A stretch of 64,000 nt of DNA from Roseiarcus sp037446355 (GTDB lineage Bacteria; Pseudomonadota; Alphaproteobacteria; Rhizobiales; Beijerinckiaceae). The position numbers and the translations under genes were made by a program. The notes under the pieces were generated by a model. The model worked only from the letters and a program-made list of their open reading frames with translations. It was not told the DNA's origin and searched no databases. The stretch lies in NCBI GenBank assembly GCA_037446355.1, contig JBBIIT010000007.1:27729-91728 (forward strand), written 5' to 3'. This document shows positions 62,120 through 64,000 of the stretch, piece by piece (within the stretch, counting starts at the first letter, position 1; each line of letters begins with the position of its first letter).

Positions 62120-62148
62120 TTCCCTCTCCCGCTTTGTGGGAGAAGGAA
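62120..62148 (+). terminator. Palindromic hairpin between the PhnA-like gene and kdsA
   Basis: TTCCCTCTCCC (62120-62130), loop GCTTTGT, GGGAGAAGGAA (62138-62148): an 11-bp stem with one mismatch. It resembles the short interspersed CCCTCTCCC/GGGAGAGGG palindromes of many Hyphomicrobiales. It could act as a terminator/attenuator or be a repeat copy; only one copy was noticed here. Confidence 0.45.
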
Positions 62149-62172
62149 ATTTCGCGTTTGAGAGTTTCCACC

Positions 62173-63030
62173 ATGCAAACCAACGCCATCGTGCGAGTCG
62201 GACGCGGCGCGGGCGCCGTGCGCTTCGGCGCCGGGCTGCCGCTGGCGCTGATCGCCGGCCCATGCCAGCTCGAAAGCCGCGCCCATGCGCTCGAAATGGC
62301 GAGCGCGCTGAAGGAGATCGCGGCGCGGCGCAAGATCGGCCTTGTTTTCAAAACCTCTTTTGACAAGGCCAACCGCACCTCGGGCGCGGGCGCGCGCGGG
62401 CTGGGGCTCGCCGAGGCGGCGCCGATCTTCGCCGAAATTCGCGAGACGCTCGGGATGCCCGTGCTGACCGACGTGCATGAAAGCCAGCAATGCGCGATCG
62501 CCGCGCAGGCGGTCGATGTGCTGCAGATCCCCGCCTTCTTGTGTCGGCAGACCGATCTGCTGATCGCGGCAGCGCGCACCGGGCGCGCGGTCAATGTCAA
62601 GAAGGGCCAGTTTCTCGCGCCCTGGGACATGAAGCATGTCGTCGCCAAGCTCACCGGCGCCGGCGGCGCGGATGTGCTCGTGACCGAGCGCGGCGTCAGC
62701 TTCGGCTACAACACGCTTGTTTCCGACATGCGCGCGCTGCCGATCCTCAGCCAGATCGGCGCGCCGGTCGTTTTCGACGCCACCCATTCGGTGCAGCAGC
62801 CGGGCGGGCAGGGCGGCTCTTCGGGCGGACAGCGCGAGTTCGTGCCGGTGCTCGCGCGCGCGGCGGTCGCGGTCGGCGTCGCCGGCGTCTTCATCGAGAC
62901 GCACGAAAATCCGGACGCTGCACCCTCGGACGGGCCGAATATGGTGCCGCTCAAGCAATTCGAGGCCCTGGTCGCCGATTTACAGGCTTTCGACACTCTG
63001 GCGAAGGCGCGGAGGCAGGTTCTGGGGTAA
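62173..63030 (+). CDS. kdsA: 3-deoxy-8-phosphooctulonate synthase (KDO-8-P synthase)
   Basis: Condenses phosphoenolpyruvate with arabinose 5-phosphate to make KDO 8-phosphate for lipopolysaccharide; cytosolic TIM barrel, 285 residues. It carries LIAGPCQLESRAHALEMA, FKTSFDKANRTS, LTDVHE, VLQIPAFLCRQTDLL, NVKKGQFLAPWDMKHV, DATHSVQQPGG and FIETHENPDAAPSDGPNM. It has Cys in the AGPC position, typical of the metal-dependent class, although the class also depends on other residues. Start at 62173. Confidence 0.96.
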   Translation: MQTNAIVRVGRGAGAVRFGAGLPLALIAGPCQLESRAHALEMASALKEIAARRKIGLVFKTSFDKANRTSGAGARGLGLAEAAPIFAEIRETLGMPVLTDVHESQQCAIAAQAVDVLQIPAFLCRQTDLLIAAARTGRAVNVKKGQFLAPWDMKHVVAKLTGAGGADVLVTERGVSFGYNTLVSDMRALPILSQIGAPVVFDATHSVQQPGGQGGSSGGQREFVPVLARAAVAVGVAGVFIETHENPDAAPSDGPNMVPLKQFEALVADLQAFDTLAKARRQVLG

Positions 63031-63088
63031 GGATAGGCGCCGCCGCTTCGTCACGGCGCGGTCACGAAATTGTCGTAGCGGGGGAACG

Positions 63089-63988
63089 ATGGACGACTAT
63101 CTCTTCAGCTACGCTACGCGCGAGGATCCGCCGGTCAAGCGCCGCCTCATCCGCCTCGTCGAGCGCGCGACCGGCCAGCCCCGGCTGAAGCGCATGTACG
63201 TCCACAATCAGCGCTATCCCCGCTCGGGCGAGAGTTTCTGGCAGGCCGCGGTGCGGACCTTGCAAATCGACGTGCGCTACGACTCGGCCAAGCTTTCGAA
63301 AATGCCCGAGTCCGGTCCGCTCGTCGTGGTCGCCAATCATCCCTATGGCGTGCTCGACGGCATCGTCATTTCCTGGCTGATCGAGAAGGTGCGTCGCGAT
63401 TTCGTCGTGCTGACCAACGCGGTGCTGATGCGCGCGCACGAAGTGCGCGATTTCGTGCTGCCGATCGATTTCTCGCAGACCGAGGAAGCGATGGCGATGA
63501 ACCTCAAGACCCGCGCGGCGGCGCGCGCGCATCTCGACAAAGGCGGCGTCGTCATCGTCTTTCCCGCTGGCGGCGTTTCGACCGCTCCGGACCGGCTCGG
63601 ACGTCTGCCCGCCGTCGACGCGCGCTGGCAGCCGTTCGTCGCCCAGCTCGTGCAGCGCGCGAAAGCGACGGTGTTTCCGATCTGGTTCGGCGGCCAGAAC
63701 AGCCGCCTGTTCCAGATCGCGAGCCATGTCAGCCTGACGCTGCGGCTTTCGCTGATCTTCCACGAGGTGAAGTCGCGCATCGGCGCCGTGCTGCCCGTCG
63801 TGATCGGCGCGCCCATAGCTTACGGCGAAATCTCGACGATCACCGATCGGCAGAGGCTCGCCGATGTCTTGCGCGAAAAAACCTACGCGCTGGCGACCCA
63901 CGCGCCGCCGCGGCCGTTCAAAGGCGGCCCGGCGCGAAAAATCATCGGCAAGCTGAGGTCGCTACGGCTCAAGAAGCGCGCGGCCTAA
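63089..63988 (+). CDS. Lysophospholipid acyltransferase-like protein (PlsC superfamily, HX5D variant)
   Basis: 299 residues, GGGGGAA ribosome-binding site. The acyltransferase block I reads VVVANHPYGVLDG, with five residues between His and Asp where canonical PlsC has four, a pattern seen in a hemolysin/OlsA-like subgroup. Block III-like VIVFPAGGVSTAP and a long basic C-terminus (KIIGKLRSLRLKKRAA) are also present. It likely acylates a lysolipid or ornithine-type lipid at the inner membrane. It is 58 bp after kdsA on the same strand, compatible with an envelope-lipid theme. Confidence 0.82.
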   Translation: MDDYLFSYATREDPPVKRRLIRLVERATGQPRLKRMYVHNQRYPRSGESFWQAAVRTLQIDVRYDSAKLSKMPESGPLVVVANHPYGVLDGIVISWLIEKVRRDFVVLTNAVLMRAHEVRDFVLPIDFSQTEEAMAMNLKTRAAARAHLDKGGVVIVFPAGGVSTAPDRLGRLPAVDARWQPFVAQLVQRAKATVFPIWFGGQNSRLFQIASHVSLTLRLSLIFHEVKSRIGAVLPVVIGAPIAYGEISTITDRQRLADVLREKTYALATHAPPRPFKGGPARKIIGKLRSLRLKKRAA

Positions 63989-64000
63989 GCTCGGGCGCCC

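Overview
The window is a GC-rich, gene-dense chromosomal segment of an alphaproteobacterium, most likely of the order Hyphomicrobiales (Rhizobiales). The evidence is MipZ together with a PleC/DivJ-type histidine kinase, clusters of GANTC (CcrM) sites, a TTAA-N7-TTAA (CtrA) box, a GAAC-N7-GAAC (alphaproteobacterial LexA) box, an Omp25-like barrel and Hint-domain repeat proteins. A placement near Beijerinckiaceae/Methylocystaceae is only a guess. I found no rRNA, tRNA, CRISPR array, insertion sequence or phage gene. Two runs of exactly 100 N (31699-31798 and 46820-46919) are assembly gaps of unknown true length, and each lies inside a gene.

Layout. 1-8.3 kb: cell-envelope genes (PBP1C, its alpha-2-macroglobulin partner, a peptidoglycan-binding pseudo-protease and glutamate racemase). 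8.3-21.5 kb: aminopeptidase N, a PleC-like kinase, a three-domain Aas acyltransferase/acyl-ACP synthetase, an outer-membrane barrel, a GT8 glycosyltransferase, MipZ and a CDF metal exporter. 21.6-29.9 kb: mixed metabolism and maintenance (glyoxalase-like, serine hydrolase, RarA, MHS transporter, malonyl-CoA decarboxylase, metallo-beta-lactamase-fold hydrolase, Ndk, an orphan ParA). 30.1-32.7 kb: a large repeat protein ending in a Hint domain. 33.1-40.7 kb: a YciI/VOC trio, the divergent uvrA/ssb pair with an SOS box, a MetE-C-like protein and an inositol-monophosphatase-like protein.

40.8-47.7 kb holds the most interesting unit: a tightly overlapping six-gene operon related to hydrogenase-4/complex I (hyfB-C-E-F-G-I-like). 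The large subunit has lost the nickel-binding cysteines while the small subunit keeps all four iron-sulfur ligands. This is the signature of an energy-converting-hydrogenase-related (Ehr) complex with unknown redox chemistry and probable ion pumping.

47.7-53.5 kb: small housekeeping and accessory genes (GNAT, exported chorismate mutase, MAPEG, SDR, CBS protein, patatin, HisI, FolE, an IscU-like scaffold, YidD). 53.6-58.4 kb: a probable O-acetylation locus (three SGNH-fold proteins, one MBOAT acyltransferase, one small membrane protein). 58.4-64 kb: CopD/HemJ-like membrane protein, alpha/beta hydrolase, ThrS with a coupled PhnA-like small protein, KdsA and a PlsC-type acyltransferase.

A cell-cycle theme runs through the regulatory DNA. 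Four GANTC sites lie in 38 bp before mipZ, three lie in 32 bp before the PleC-like kinase, and a perfect CtrA box lies before the outer-membrane protein gene. All calls come from reading the sequence by eye; no database search was run.
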